A program made the translations under genes and the position numbers. Shown here piece after piece: positions 28,247 through 37,063 of a DNA stretch of 47,262 nt. Numbering within the stretch: position 1 is the first letter of the stretch; each line of letters begins with the position of its first letter. Location: positions 1 through 47,262 of the forward strand of contig CACYGK010000006.1 of assembly GCA_902774005.1 (NCBI GenBank), written 5' to 3'. This DNA is from an uncultured Bacteroidales bacterium. Its GTDB lineage: Bacteria > Bacteroidota > Bacteroidia > Bacteroidales > Bacteroidaceae. The notes beneath the pieces were generated by a model. That model did not search any database. It was not told the DNA's origin and saw only the letters and a program-made list of their open reading frames with translations.

Positions 28247-30430
28247 TTATCTGTAGTGTCCGCTGAATACATCATCGTATGGAACGGTGATATTGCTGAA
28301 TGCACGGATTGTGATTGAAACTTCGCTCCATCCGTGATGACCACCGAGGATATTGTCAAGATAAGGCTCCCAACCATCATAAGGACTCTTGCAGAAGCCG
28401 AGTTGCAGACCGCGACCGTCCTTAATGAAGATATATGTCTTGTAGTACTCGTCTGGATCTTCCGGATCATCCATTGATTCGTATGGTTCGCCGAATGTTG
28501 CCTTAGCAGCATTAACAAGTTCGTAGTACTTATTTACGTCTTCTCCGTTGTTGTAGAAGAGAATCCATCCGTCGCCGAGTTTCGGACTGTTAGCAAAGTT
28601 GTAAGACCAGTTAGGAGTAGAACCTGATACAGTCGGTACCCATGAAGGAGGATTAGCACCTGTATTGAACTGAGCCAGAACTGTGTATGGGAACGAACCT
28701 GTGACTGTACCTTCATAGGTAGTAGAGTGATTGCTATACACAGCCTTACCACTGATTGTCACAGTAGCCGTTGTACCGTTAACTGTGTAATCGAGGTTGA
28801 AGTTATCGTCTTTAGTGTAAAGCGATTCGTGAACATCACCATAGGTATACAAACTGAAGGAAGCACGAGACGAATTCTTGCTGAAGCTTAAGTATCCATC
28901 TTTTGAACTATAATTTTGGTAGTTAATCATATCGCCGCCAAGAGTCAGAATACCGCCAAAAGTAAATGCCGGGAGATCGGAGATTGTCTTTGTTACTACA
29001 ACTGAGCCGTCAGTGCTTGTGAACGTAACAGAGCCTGCAGGAATATAAGCAGGACTGATTTCGTAGTTTTCAGTCATATCAGCACCTGTGAGGGTAATGT
29101 TCTTGCGATAGATAGTACCGTCAGCAGCCATGATGTTGAGTGTTGCAGCACCTACATGACTTGCTGGCAGATTGATGTAGTACTTACCGTCAACAGCACT
29201 CATGACAGCCTTTGTTTCGCCACCGTTATAAGATACGTTTACACTTGCCTGAACACCCTGACCATTGCTTGTGATTGTACCGTTGAGGTGAGCCAGCTTA
29301 GGCAGAACGAGGTTAACCTGAACTGTTGAACCCGCAGTTGTGATTTTAGCAACATCCTGCGATACTTCCGGAGTGTAGTTTGCATAGTCGGCAGACTTTA
29401 CACTTACCTTGAATGCAGTATTTGTAGGAACGTAAACAGACAAGTAACCATCTTTATTAGTAGTTGCGCTACTCTGACCATAAACTACGCGCTGGAAAGC
29501 AACTGGAGCACCAGTTTCGTCCTTTACACTAACACTAAGATTTGCACGAGTCTCAGGATAGTCGAGGTTATGCCAAGAGAAGTGAGAAACAGTACCTACG
29601 TATGTACCGTCAGCCTGCTTGGTTGCCATACCTTCCTCTACCCATAAGCCCTGCTCTTCGTCGAAGTACCAGAGTGGAATCTGGTCGTGAGCTTCAAGAC
29701 CTGCCGGAGCCGGGAATGTGATGGTTGCAGTCTGACCAGACTTCAGATTAACAGACTTACCTGCATCATCAGTAAGGGTGACACTTACCATACCGTAGCT
29801 GACGAGCTGAGCATCGCTGCCGTCTGTACGGATAGCGATAAGGTCGCCACCAGGCATCTGAGATTCAAAACCTTCGTCATTCGGATCCAGATAAGTTGTC
29901 GCAGCACTTACCTGACCTGTGATAGGAGATCCATCAGTAGTCTGGAGTGAGTTAGCAGGAATTTCAACCTTCATGTTTGGATTGCTGTAAGGATCTGGCT
30001 GGATGGTCGTTGAAGCTGTAGGAGTAAAATAAGAACTCGACTGGTACTTCATCTTTACATCCCATACATCGCCCTCCTTAAAGATTTCTGAACGAACAAC
30101 ATCAATATAGCCGTTTTTCTCGAACTTTACGACTACACGATTTTTGCTGTTTACGTTTACCTGTGGAAGGGTGAACGCACCGTTCTCGTTAGTGGTAGTT
30201 GATGCAGTTCCGCTGGTAACCTTAACGCCAGAAATTGGATAAGTACCTTCATATACGAAACCTGACAACTTAGCCATTGTCATGTCTGATGGGTTCACTG
30301 GTGTTGGAGCAGGTGCAGGTGAAGGACCAGGTTGTGGAGCTGGACCGTCATCGTCACTACTGCTACATGCAGTAAATGCGAGTGAACCTACGAAAAGGCT
30401 TGCAAGAAGCCAAAAATTCAGTTTCTTCAT
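28247..30430 (-). CDS. Surface lipoprotein with carboxypeptidase-like regulatory domain
   Basis: A 727-residue lipoprotein. The signal peptide ends in the lipobox FTAC (Cys22), followed by SSSDDDG, an acidic stretch like the Bacteroidota surface-export signal, then a Pro-rich linker. Residues about 55-120 resemble a carboxypeptidase-regulatory beta-sandwich (SGFVYEGTYPISGVKVTSG). Later Ig-like repeats include NLSVSVKDETGAPVAFQRV and LNGTITSNGQGVQASVNV. The C-terminal 200 residues are unassigned. It is probably cell-surface exposed; binding or scaffolding is likely, but no catalytic motif is visible. It lies 45 bases downstream of a second lipoprotein gene. Confidence 0.8.
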   Translation of the reverse strand: MKKLNFWLLASLFVGSLAFTACSSSDDDGPAPQPGPSPAPAPTPVNPSDMTMAKLSGFVYEGTYPISGVKVTSGTASTTTNENGAFTLPQVNVNSKNRVVVKFEKNGYIDVVRSEIFKEGDVWDVKMKYQSSSYFTPTASTTIQPDPYSNPNMKVEIPANSLQTTDGSPITGQVSAATTYLDPNDEGFESQMPGGDLIAIRTDGSDAQLVSYGMVSVTLTDDAGKSVNLKSGQTATITFPAPAGLEAHDQIPLWYFDEEQGLWVEEGMATKQADGTYVGTVSHFSWHNLDYPETRANLSVSVKDETGAPVAFQRVVYGQSSATTNKDGYLSVYVPTNTAFKVSVKSADYANYTPEVSQDVAKITTAGSTVQVNLVLPKLAHLNGTITSNGQGVQASVNVSYNGGETKAVMSAVDGKYYINLPASHVGAATLNIMAADGTIYRKNITLTGADMTENYEISPAYIPAGSVTFTSTDGSVVVTKTISDLPAFTFGGILTLGGDMINYQNYSSKDGYLSFSKNSSRASFSLYTYGDVHESLYTKDDNFNLDYTVNGTTATVTISGKAVYSNHSTTYEGTVTGSFPYTVLAQFNTGANPPSWVPTVSGSTPNWSYNFANSPKLGDGWILFYNNGEDVNKYYELVNAAKATFGEPYESMDDPEDPDEYYKTYIFIKDGRGLQLGFCKSPYDGWEPYLDNILGGHHGWSEVSITIRAFSNITVPYDDVFSGHYR

Positions 30431-30475
30431 AGTGTTTTGAATTTAAAAGTTAATATTAAAGTATTAAAGGTTGGG

Positions 30476-31324
30476 TTATTTCTTTGTGTATTCAACTTGG
30501 AGATTTGCAAGTTCGCCATATGCCTTTATGCCATTAGGAATGAAAGGAATCACGTCGTCACCTGGGTTACTGAAGTATATAGGATCACCATAGACTCCCG
30601 GTTCTCCAGGATGCTTCCATGGTGTTGCCTCCGGATTCTCAATATTGATGTGATCAGAATCATCGTAACGACTTGTAAAGCTCTCTTCTGGAGTAAGGTG
30701 GATATAACCGTTCTGATAAGTAAATGTACCTATGTGGCGTTCACCCCAAGGAGTGATAATCAAGTCGAATTTATCACCGTCAAGGATGAGGACTGCGCGA
30801 GCGCCTACAAATCCGTGCTCAGACTGCCAATACCATTTGCCCTGAATGTCGGAAGCAGTAACAGGAATTGTAGCACCTTCCCTGTATCCGAACGAAGTCT
30901 GGCGCTCTTCCTCTCCAGAATAAGACTGGCTAGCAGGAATGATAGATATTGCAAGAATCACAGTCTTATTGTGAATCATTTCCACGTTGAAACTTACATC
31001 TTCGCCGTTGAAACGATAAAAAAGTCTTTCATTCTCAAACGTGTAAGCGCCATTATCATCTACATCAGTATCGTTAATCTTCAATTGAGTATCAGTAAAT
31101 GAAAATTTGACAGGTGCACCGTTGAGATATACTTTCCACGAACCAATAAGGTCAGCCTTAGTAACTGCTGCTGGGGCAGGAGATGGAGCAGGAGATGGAG
31201 CAGGAGCTGGAGCAGGAGCTGGAGGAGTAGGGTCATCATTCTTGTCATCACCACACGAAACGAGTGTTGTTGTAAGTGCGCAGAAGCAGAATGCAACTGC
31301 CACAAAACTGAGGATTTTCTTCAT
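30476..31324 (-). CDS. Surface lipoprotein, lipocalin-like, with Pro-Ala linker
   Basis: A 282-residue lipoprotein. The signal peptide MKKILSFVAVAFCFC runs to the lipobox LVSC (about Cys24), followed by GDDKNDD, an acidic surface-export-like stretch. Next is a (PAPA/PSPA) linker of about 22 residues coded by 12-bp tandem DNA repeats. The body (ADLIGSWKVYLNGAP, later IQGKWYWQSEHGF) looks like two lipocalin-type repeats of the kind found in Bacteroidota. A longer in-frame start exists 63 codons upstream, but it would bury the signal peptide and cross the promoter. It is first in the operon with the 727-residue lipoprotein. Confidence 0.8.
   Translation of the reverse strand: MKKILSFVAVAFCFCALTTTLVSCGDDKNDDPTPPAPAPAPAPSPAPSPAPAAVTKADLIGSWKVYLNGAPVKFSFTDTQLKINDTDVDDNGAYTFENERLFYRFNGEDVSFNVEMIHNKTVILAISIIPASQSYSGEEERQTSFGYREGATIPVTASDIQGKWYWQSEHGFVGARAVLILDGDKFDLIITPWGERHIGTFTYQNGYIHLTPEESFTSRYDDSDHINIENPEATPWKHPGEPGVYGDPIYFSNPGDDVIPFIPNGIKAYGELANLQVEYTKK
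31173..31220. repeat. Four tandem 12-bp repeats coding a Pro-Ala linker
   Basis: Four copies of the 12-mer GGAGCAGGAG(A/C)T (plus-strand sense; the first copy has GGGG) run head to tail inside the lipoprotein gene. Each unit codes four residues of the Pro-Ala/Pro-Ser linker just after the lipid anchor. In-frame gain or loss of units would change linker length only. Confidence 0.8.
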
Positions 31325-31377
31325 AGTCGTTTTTTGATTTAAGTTGTTGCTATTCGATATTTTTAATAAATGACACC

Positions 31378-31386
31378 GCAAAAGTA
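31378..31386 (-). promoter_or_regulatory. -7 element for the lipoprotein pair
   Basis: TACTTTTGC on the minus strand, 54 bases before the lipoprotein ATG, is a perfect TAnnTTTGC match. A TTG at the usual distance is not evident. Confidence 0.45.
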
Positions 31387-31469
31387 TGTAAACAAACGTT
31401 AACAGACAGAGCATTTTTGCAGAAATCATTCTCATATTTGCAGAAAGTTTTGTCAGAGGGCTAGGAGAC

Positions 31470-31502
31470 TTGGATAAATAGGCGAAAAATGCGTACTTTT
31501 GC
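31470..31502 (+). promoter_or_regulatory. Promoter for the AraC-type regulator
   Basis: TTG (31470-31472), a 21-base spacer and TACTTTTGC (31494-31502). The start codon lies about 120 bases downstream, a longer leader than most in this window. Confidence 0.6.
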
Positions 31503-31621
31503 CAAGGATACATTTTTATAATACGTAGAGTCTCCTAAAGGACTGAAATCGTTCTGAAATTTGCAATATAGAGCAAAAAGCAGAGCTAAAACCACGAATT
31601 CATCGACAAAAAGCATAGAAT

Positions 31622-32776
31622 ATGATAAAATCACTCACAATCACAATGCCGCTGTTCGTCTGCTTCTTCTGGAGTCTGCTCATAGCAACAGACCTCATAA
31701 GAAACGGACTGAGAAGACACAGAATTTACCTTTTTGTGTTCTTCGTGGCAGCTACGGTACTCTATCTGGGACATGCCGTATTCTTCAGCCGCAGTCTGGA
31801 GTGGCTGCCCATGAGCGACTGGCTGTATTCCACATGCAACCTGGCAGTATATCCTCTATGGTACCTGTATGTCAGTTCGTTTACACAACGGCATTTCACA
31901 AAAGGAGAACAGTTCATCATACTGCTACCCACCATGATTGGATGTGCAGCTGTGGGTGTGCAATATATGATTATGTCGCCAGACGACACGGCTATGTTCG
32001 TGGAACAATATCTATACAATAACATATCGAACATGCCGTCGGAAGCAGGAAACATACAGGCACGTATCCATAATGCGTGCAAGGTGACTTTCGGACTGCA
32101 GCTCATTCCGATTCTCTATTTCGGCTACAGGAAGATTAAAAAGTTCAACCAGCAGGTGAACAGCATCTATGCTGACACGGAGAACAAGGTCGTTCCAGCT
32201 GCAATGCACTATCTGCTGATACTTTTCCTCGTCACATCAGTTATGTCATTCATCGTCAATGCACTCGGACGATACAGATTTGAAGACTCACTACCGCTCC
32301 TTGCCTTTCCATCTGTAATTTTCACGCTATTACTATTCTTCATCGGATACATCAGCTATTTCCAGACCTTCACAATTGACGACATCAAGTCGGACGAACT
32401 TGAAGCGGACGATTTCATCGAGAAATCAACGAATTCATCGGAACTTCGCGAACGCATTGAGCAGGTAATGATAACCGAAAAGCTCTATCTGCAACCTAAT
32501 CTAAAGCTTCACGACCTCGTGAGATATGTGCAGTCGAACCGCAACTACGTGTACAATGCTATAAATAAGGAGATGGGCATCTCGTTCAACGAGTACGTAA
32601 ACCGTCTGCGCATCGAGCATGCCATCCGACTGATGCAACAGCATGCCGACATGCCGCTGGCAGAAGTAGCAGAGAAGTCAGGATTCACGAGTATTGCCTC
32701 GTTCTATCGAAACTTCAAGCAATTTACGGGCAAAAGTCCGAAGGAATATTCAGGGGGGGGTAAGAAAACCGACTGA
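31622..32776 (+). CDS. Membrane-embedded AraC-family transcriptional regulator
   Basis: A 384-residue protein with about seven hydrophobic helices (roughly residues 5-25, 38-60, 68-90, 98-120, 138-158, 190-212, 222-247), then a C-terminal AraC-type double helix-turn-helix (about 285-378: LVRYVQSNRNYVYNAINKEM and VAEKSGFTSIASFYRNFKQF, ending GKSPKEY). This is a 7TM sensor joined to a DNA-binding domain, which would regulate from the membrane. The target and ligand are unknown. The last codons overlap a run of eight G (32753-32760), so slippage would only alter the final few residues. Confidence 0.88.
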   Translation: MIKSLTITMPLFVCFFWSLLIATDLIRNGLRRHRIYLFVFFVAATVLYLGHAVFFSRSLEWLPMSDWLYSTCNLAVYPLWYLYVSSFTQRHFTKGEQFIILLPTMIGCAAVGVQYMIMSPDDTAMFVEQYLYNNISNMPSEAGNIQARIHNACKVTFGLQLIPILYFGYRKIKKFNQQVNSIYADTENKVVPAAMHYLLILFLVTSVMSFIVNALGRYRFEDSLPLLAFPSVIFTLLLFFIGYISYFQTFTIDDIKSDELEADDFIEKSTNSSELRERIEQVMITEKLYLQPNLKLHDLVRYVQSNRNYVYNAINKEMGISFNEYVNRLRIEHAIRLMQQHADMPLAEVAEKSGFTSIASFYRNFKQFTGKSPKEYSGGGKKTD

Positions 32777-32790
32777 TTCGGAAGATTAAA

Positions 32791-32830
32791 ACAAAAGGCT
32801 TGACACCACGAAGGTATCAAGCCTTTTTGT
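32791..32830. terminator. Bidirectional terminator between the AraC regulator and aquaporin genes
   Basis: ACAAAAGGCTTGA and TCAAGCCTTTTTGT flank a small inner stem (ACC/GGT), with A- and T-runs on opposite sides. It serves the convergent genes ending at 32776 and 32857. Confidence 0.85.
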
Positions 32831-32856
32831 ATTCAGAATTTAAAAATGAAAGTCTT

Positions 32857-33516
32857 TCATTCTTCACCTACGACCTTCCAGATGCAAGCTGCGATGATAG
32901 CGCCTACCAACGGACCTACGAAGAAAATCCATACATTTGCAAGAGCGTCGCCACAAGCAAAGAGTGCAGGACCGAGTGAACGGGCAGGGTTAACAGATGT
33001 ACCTGTGAAGTGGATGCCTACGAGGTGGATGAGGATGAGTGACAGACCGATAGCCAGACCTGCGAAGTTGCCAGCACCTACTTTTCCGTCAGTAGTACCG
33101 AGAACTACGAGTACGAAGAGAGCTGTGAGGACAGCCTCAACAACGATTGCAAGGCATACGTCACCACCGCAACCGGCAATGCCGTTAGCACCAAGACCTG
33201 ATTCTGCTCCGTAGATGTAAGCAAGGAGAGCACCTGCAAGGATACCACCGATAATCTGGAATACCCAGTACATGCAAGCATCCTTAACACTCATACGCTT
33301 TGAAAGCAGTACACCGAGTGTGATAGCGGGGTTGATGTGGCAACCAGACACACCGCCTATAGCGTATGCCATAGCTACTACTGCAAGACCGAATGCAACG
33401 GCTGTACCAACAACAGCAGCTGTGTTTTCTTCTGCACATCCAAGTGAAACGGCTGCACCACAACCAAGGAATGTAAGTACGAATGTACCAACTAATTCTG
33501 CAAGATACTTTTTCAT
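32857..33516 (-). CDS. Aquaporin / MIP-family channel
   Basis: A 219-residue, six-helix channel. Both pore NPA motifs are intact, in HINPAITLGVLL and TSVNPARSLGPALF. The Arg directly after the second NPA is the selectivity-filter Arg. The size and lack of the Asp/Gly insertions typical of glycerol facilitators point to a water channel (AqpZ-like), but substrate cannot be settled from this. It lies 78 bases downstream of ilvC, past a terminator, with no clear functional link. Confidence 0.92.
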   Translation of the reverse strand: MKKYLAELVGTFVLTFLGCGAAVSLGCAEENTAAVVGTAVAFGLAVVAMAYAIGGVSGCHINPAITLGVLLSKRMSVKDACMYWVFQIIGGILAGALLAYIYGAESGLGANGIAGCGGDVCLAIVVEAVLTALFVLVVLGTTDGKVGAGNFAGLAIGLSLILIHLVGIHFTGTSVNPARSLGPALFACGDALANVWIFFVGPLVGAIIAACIWKVVGEE

Positions 33517-33548
33517 TGTAGTTTAATATTTTAAGGGTTAAACAATAA

Positions 33549-33580
33549 GTTCCAGAAAAGTCGCGAGGACTTTCTGGAAC
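33549..33580 (-). terminator. ilvC terminator
   Basis: GTTCCAGAAAAGTC (33549-33562) pairs with GACTTTCTGGAAC (33568-33580) with a single-A bulge around a GCGAG loop. It lies just past the ilvC stop. The T-run is weak (CTTATTG), so read-through into the aquaporin gene is possible. Confidence 0.7.
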
Positions 33581-33594
33581 TTTATAATGTGTGA

Positions 33595-34638
33595 TTAGTT
33601 GTTTTCAGGACGGAGCTGACGAACCACCTCAGCTGTACGCCACATCTCAGAGTTGTGGAGAGCTGCAAGTTCTTTCTCGAGACCTACGCGGTAGTCTGGC
33701 TTAGAGTTAGCGTCGATTGAAATCTGAGCCTCGTGACCACTCTTAACAGATGCATAGAGCTGTTCAACAACTGGCTTGATAGCATCGTGGAAACGTGGGA
33801 ACCAGTCGAGAGCACCACGCTGAGCAGTAGTAGAACAGTTAGCGTACATCCAGTCCATACCCTTCTGAGCGAAGAGTGGCATGAGTGACTGAGTGAGCTC
33901 TTCAACTGTCTCGTTGAATGCCTCAGATGGAGTGTGACCGTTCTCGCGGAGTACTTCGTACTGAGCAAGGAGAAGTCCCTGGATAGCACCCATGAGTGAA
34001 CCACGCTCACCTGTGAGGTCAGAAGTAGCTTCACGCTGGAATGTAGTCTCGAACATGTAACCTGAACCGATACCGATACCGAGTGCGAGTGTACGCTCGA
34101 GAGCACGGCCTGTAGCGTCGTTATATACTGCGTATGAAGAGTTCAGACCACGACCCTCGAGGAACATAGTACGAAGTGATGTACCACTACCCTTTGGAGC
34201 AACCATGATAACGTCGATGTCCTTTGATGGAACACAACCTGTACGATCGTTCCATGTGATAGCGAAGCCGTGAGAGAAGTAGAGAGCCTTACCAGGAGTG
34301 AGGTACTTCTGGAGGGTTGGCCATACTGACATAACTGCTGCGTCAGAGAGCAGACACATGATGATAGTACCCTTCTCTGCTGCCTCTTCGATAGAGAAGA
34401 GAGTTTCGCCTGGTACCCATCCGTCAGCCTTTGCCTTCTCGAATGTCTTACCCTGACGCTGACCAACGATTACGTTGAATCCGTTGTCGCGGAGGTTGCA
34501 AGACTGACCAGGACCCTGGACGCCGTAACCGATTACAGCGATTGTTTCGTTCTTCAATACTTCACGAGCTTTCTCAAGTGGAAACTCTTCGCGTGTTATC
34601 ACTTCTTCGATAACACCGCCAAAATTCATTTTTGCCAT
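33595..34638 (-). CDS. ilvC: Ketol-acid reductoisomerase
   Basis: A 347-residue enzyme that isomerises and reduces acetolactate or acetohydroxybutyrate with NAD(P)H in valine, leucine and isoleucine synthesis. The Rossmann motif is VIGYGVQGPGQ (about 36-46). Metal-binding residues fall in QGLLLAQYEVLRENGHTPSEAFNETVEEL-type sequence (Asp/Glu ladder). The cofactor loop after strand 2 reads VGQRQGKTFEKA; I cannot decide NADH or NADPH from it. It is the last gene of ilvD-ilvB-ilvN-ilvC, with a 46-base gap after ilvN. Confidence 0.96.
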   Translation of the reverse strand: MAKMNFGGVIEEVITREEFPLEKAREVLKNETIAVIGYGVQGPGQSCNLRDNGFNVIVGQRQGKTFEKAKADGWVPGETLFSIEEAAEKGTIIMCLLSDAAVMSVWPTLQKYLTPGKALYFSHGFAITWNDRTGCVPSKDIDVIMVAPKGSGTSLRTMFLEGRGLNSSYAVYNDATGRALERTLALGIGIGSGYMFETTFQREATSDLTGERGSLMGAIQGLLLAQYEVLRENGHTPSEAFNETVEELTQSLMPLFAQKGMDWMYANCSTTAQRGALDWFPRFHDAIKPVVEQLYASVKSGHEAQISIDANSKPDYRVGLEKELAALHNSEMWRTAEVVRQLRPENN

Positions 34639-34684
34639 AGTTTTTGTTGTTTAAAAAATTATATCGTTATTACGCGGTATTACG

Positions 34685-35242
34685 TTATTTCCCATTCCTT
34701 TTCTTCTCACGGTCTGCAAGGTATTCGTCGAGGTGTTCGGTGAAGTCCTTGGTGATACAGATACGACCTGAACGGACGAACTGGAGGACACAACCGATGG
34801 ACTTGAGCGAATTGTAGAGTGAGAGGATGTCGGATGTGATGCCTGTCTTCTCGACTGTGGCATATATGCTGTTCACCTCAACGATGTGTGCGTTGTGGAG
34901 GCGTACCATGCGGCATACGTTCTTGTTTTCAAGCATCACAGGTGTGCTTATCTTGAGCAGACAGGTTTCGTTGATGAAAATCTCATCGTCGGTGAAGAAG
35001 TTTGCCTGAAGCACATCTATCTTTTTCTCTATCTGCTTGGTGAGCATCAATGCCATAGTGCGGTCGCAGTTGGCTGTGATGGTGTATTTGTGGGCTCCGG
35101 GAGTACTCGACGCACATACGTTGAGCGACTCGATGTTTACCTGACGGCGTGTGAATACTGCCGTAATCTGACTTAAGAGTCCGGGTACGTTCTCACTATA
35201 TATTATAAATGTGTAAAGTCTTACGCTGTTGTCTTGTTCCAT
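34685..35242 (-). CDS. ilvN: Acetolactate synthase small (regulatory) subunit
   Basis: A 185-residue subunit that makes the catalytic subunit IlvB sensitive to valine. The N-terminal ACT domain (LYTFIIYSENVPGLLSQITA, VNIESLNV) is clear, with a second ACT-like half after it. I chose the ATG at 35242, where family homology starts and a purine-rich stretch (AAAGAAGAGAAA) precedes it. The frame is open from 35359, only 5 bases after ilvB, and that extension has four Cys in a CxxCxxCxxC pattern. If real, the protein would be 224 residues with a novel metal-binding tail. Confidence 0.9.
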   Translation of the reverse strand: MEQDNSVRLYTFIIYSENVPGLLSQITAVFTRRQVNIESLNVCASSTPGAHKYTITANCDRTMALMLTKQIEKKIDVLQANFFTDDEIFINETCLLKISTPVMLENKNVCRMVRLHNAHIVEVNSIYATVEKTGITSDILSLYNSLKSIGCVLQFVRSGRICITKDFTEHLDEYLADREKKRNGK

Positions 35243-35364
35243 TTTCTCTTCTTTCTTTATTGCTTCGTTGCTTCGTCCGTTGAGAAGGCGGTCACATTTG
35301 CCGCATTCTGTACATACTCCGCATAATGCCCCACCCTTCTGTTGATCTGTAGATGTCATTGGGG

Positions 35365-37062
35365 TTATGGTTTGTATTCCAGAATCATCTCGTCGATATT
35401 GGCACCTGGCGGTACCATCGGCATCACGTTGTCCTCCTCCTTAATAGCACACTGCAGCAAGTACGGACCTGGAGTAGAGAGCATCTCTGCGATGGCTGCG
35501 TCGAGGTCTTTGCGTTCCACTACTGTCTTGGCTGGAATGTTGTAACCCTTTGCGATGAGTTCGTAGTCGGGGTTGAGCATCGGTGTGAATGAGTAGCGAT
35601 GACTGAAGAACATCTCCTGCCATTGGCGCACATTGCCGAGGTAGTTATTGTTGAGCAGTATGATTTTCACAGGAGCGCCCTGTTCCATGATAGTTCCGAA
35701 TTCCTGAAGGGTCATCTGCAGACCTCCGTCACCAACGAAAAGGCAAACTGTACGGTCGGGAGCACCAAACGTAGCACCGATGGCTGCAGGAATACCGAAT
35801 CCCATTGTGCCGAGACCACCCGAAGTAACTACGGAACGAGGTTGTGTAAACTTGAAGTAACGGCATGCAAAGAGTTGGTTCTGACCCACGTCTGTTACCA
35901 TGATGCCGGCATTCTTCGTAGCTTCGCTGACCTTACGTACAACCTCACCCATAAGCAGTGGTCCTTCCGTAGGATTGAGTGCCTTATCAATGACCTTCTG
36001 ATATTCTTTCTCCTCGTATGGCTTGAATCCCTCTATCCATGCAGTATGAGTAGCCTTGTCGAGCAGTTTGGTTACTGCTGCAAGCGACTTCTTACAGTTT
36101 CCGTGAACGGAGAGGTTCACCTTTACGTTCTTATTGAACTCACTACGGTCTATGTCGAAGTGTATGATTTTTGCCTGTTTTGCGTATGTTGCAAGATTTC
36201 CCGTCACACGGTCGTCGAATCGCATCCCCACAGCAATGAGCAGGTCGCACTTGTTAGTCATCACGTTAGGTCCAAGATTACCATGCATGCCAAGGATACC
36301 CTTGTTCAGACGGTGGTCACTCTCAATAGCACTCAGTCCGAGGAAAGTTGTACCACAAGGCATGTCTGCTTTTTCGAGGAATTCTTTCAGTTCTTCACGG
36401 GCATTACCCAGTTCCACACCCTGACCTACGAGTACGAACGGCTTCACACTCTCGTTGATCATGCGCGCAGCCTGACGAATCTCATCTTCGTTGAGGTCGG
36501 GATCGGGTTCGTAAGAACGGATGAAGTCAGCCTTCACAGGTTCATACTCTACAAGCGAAGTCTGTGCATTCTTTGCAAAGTCGAGCACTACAGGTCCGGG
36601 ACGTCCGCTCTTTGCGATATAGAATGCACGAGCCACTGCCCATGCCACGTCTTCAGCACGACGAATCTGATAGCTCCACTTTGTGATTGGCGATGTAATG
36701 CCTACTACGTCAACCTCCTGAAAGGCATCGGTACCAAGCATTGCCACACCTACCTGACCTGCTATGACCACCATCGGAGTGGAGTCGATCATAGCGTCAG
36801 CTATACCTGTAACGGTGTTCGTAGCACCCGGTCCGCTGGTCACGATGGCACATCCCACCTTTCCGCTCACACGGGCATATCCCTGAGCAGCGTGGACAGC
36901 ACCCTGTTCGTGGCGCACCAGTATATGATTCAATGTCTTCTTATGGTCGTACAACGCATCATATGTTGGCATGATGCTTCCGCCCGGATATCCGAACAAT
37001 ATGTCAACACCCTCATTCTCGAGAGCACGCATCAACGCTTCTGCACCTGTTATCTTTTCCAT
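35365..37062 (-). CDS. ilvB: Acetolactate synthase large (catalytic) subunit
   Basis: A 565-residue thiamine-diphosphate enzyme that joins two pyruvates, or pyruvate and 2-ketobutyrate, in branched-chain synthesis. It has the catalytic Glu in YPGGSIMPTYDAL to HEQGAVHAAQGYARV, and the TPP/metal motif GDGGLQMTLQEF followed by NNNYLGNVRQWQ. The open frame upstream begins only with TTG overlapping ilvD, so the ATG at 37062, directly after the ilvD stop (TGA-T-ATG), is used. It is tightly coupled to ilvD and ilvN. Confidence 0.97.
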   Translation of the reverse strand: MEKITGAEALMRALENEGVDILFGYPGGSIMPTYDALYDHKKTLNHILVRHEQGAVHAAQGYARVSGKVGCAIVTSGPGATNTVTGIADAMIDSTPMVVIAGQVGVAMLGTDAFQEVDVVGITSPITKWSYQIRRAEDVAWAVARAFYIAKSGRPGPVVLDFAKNAQTSLVEYEPVKADFIRSYEPDPDLNEDEIRQAARMINESVKPFVLVGQGVELGNAREELKEFLEKADMPCGTTFLGLSAIESDHRLNKGILGMHGNLGPNVMTNKCDLLIAVGMRFDDRVTGNLATYAKQAKIIHFDIDRSEFNKNVKVNLSVHGNCKKSLAAVTKLLDKATHTAWIEGFKPYEEKEYQKVIDKALNPTEGPLLMGEVVRKVSEATKNAGIMVTDVGQNQLFACRYFKFTQPRSVVTSGGLGTMGFGIPAAIGATFGAPDRTVCLFVGDGGLQMTLQEFGTIMEQGAPVKIILLNNNYLGNVRQWQEMFFSHRYSFTPMLNPDYELIAKGYNIPAKTVVERKDLDAAIAEMLSTPGPYLLQCAIKEEDNVMPMVPPGANIDEMILEYKP

Positions 37063-37063
37063 A

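Noticed and set aside
30476-31513. Longer start for the small lipoprotein at 31513
   Set aside because: It would put 63 residues before the signal peptide and would place the promoter-like TACTTTTGC inside the coding region.
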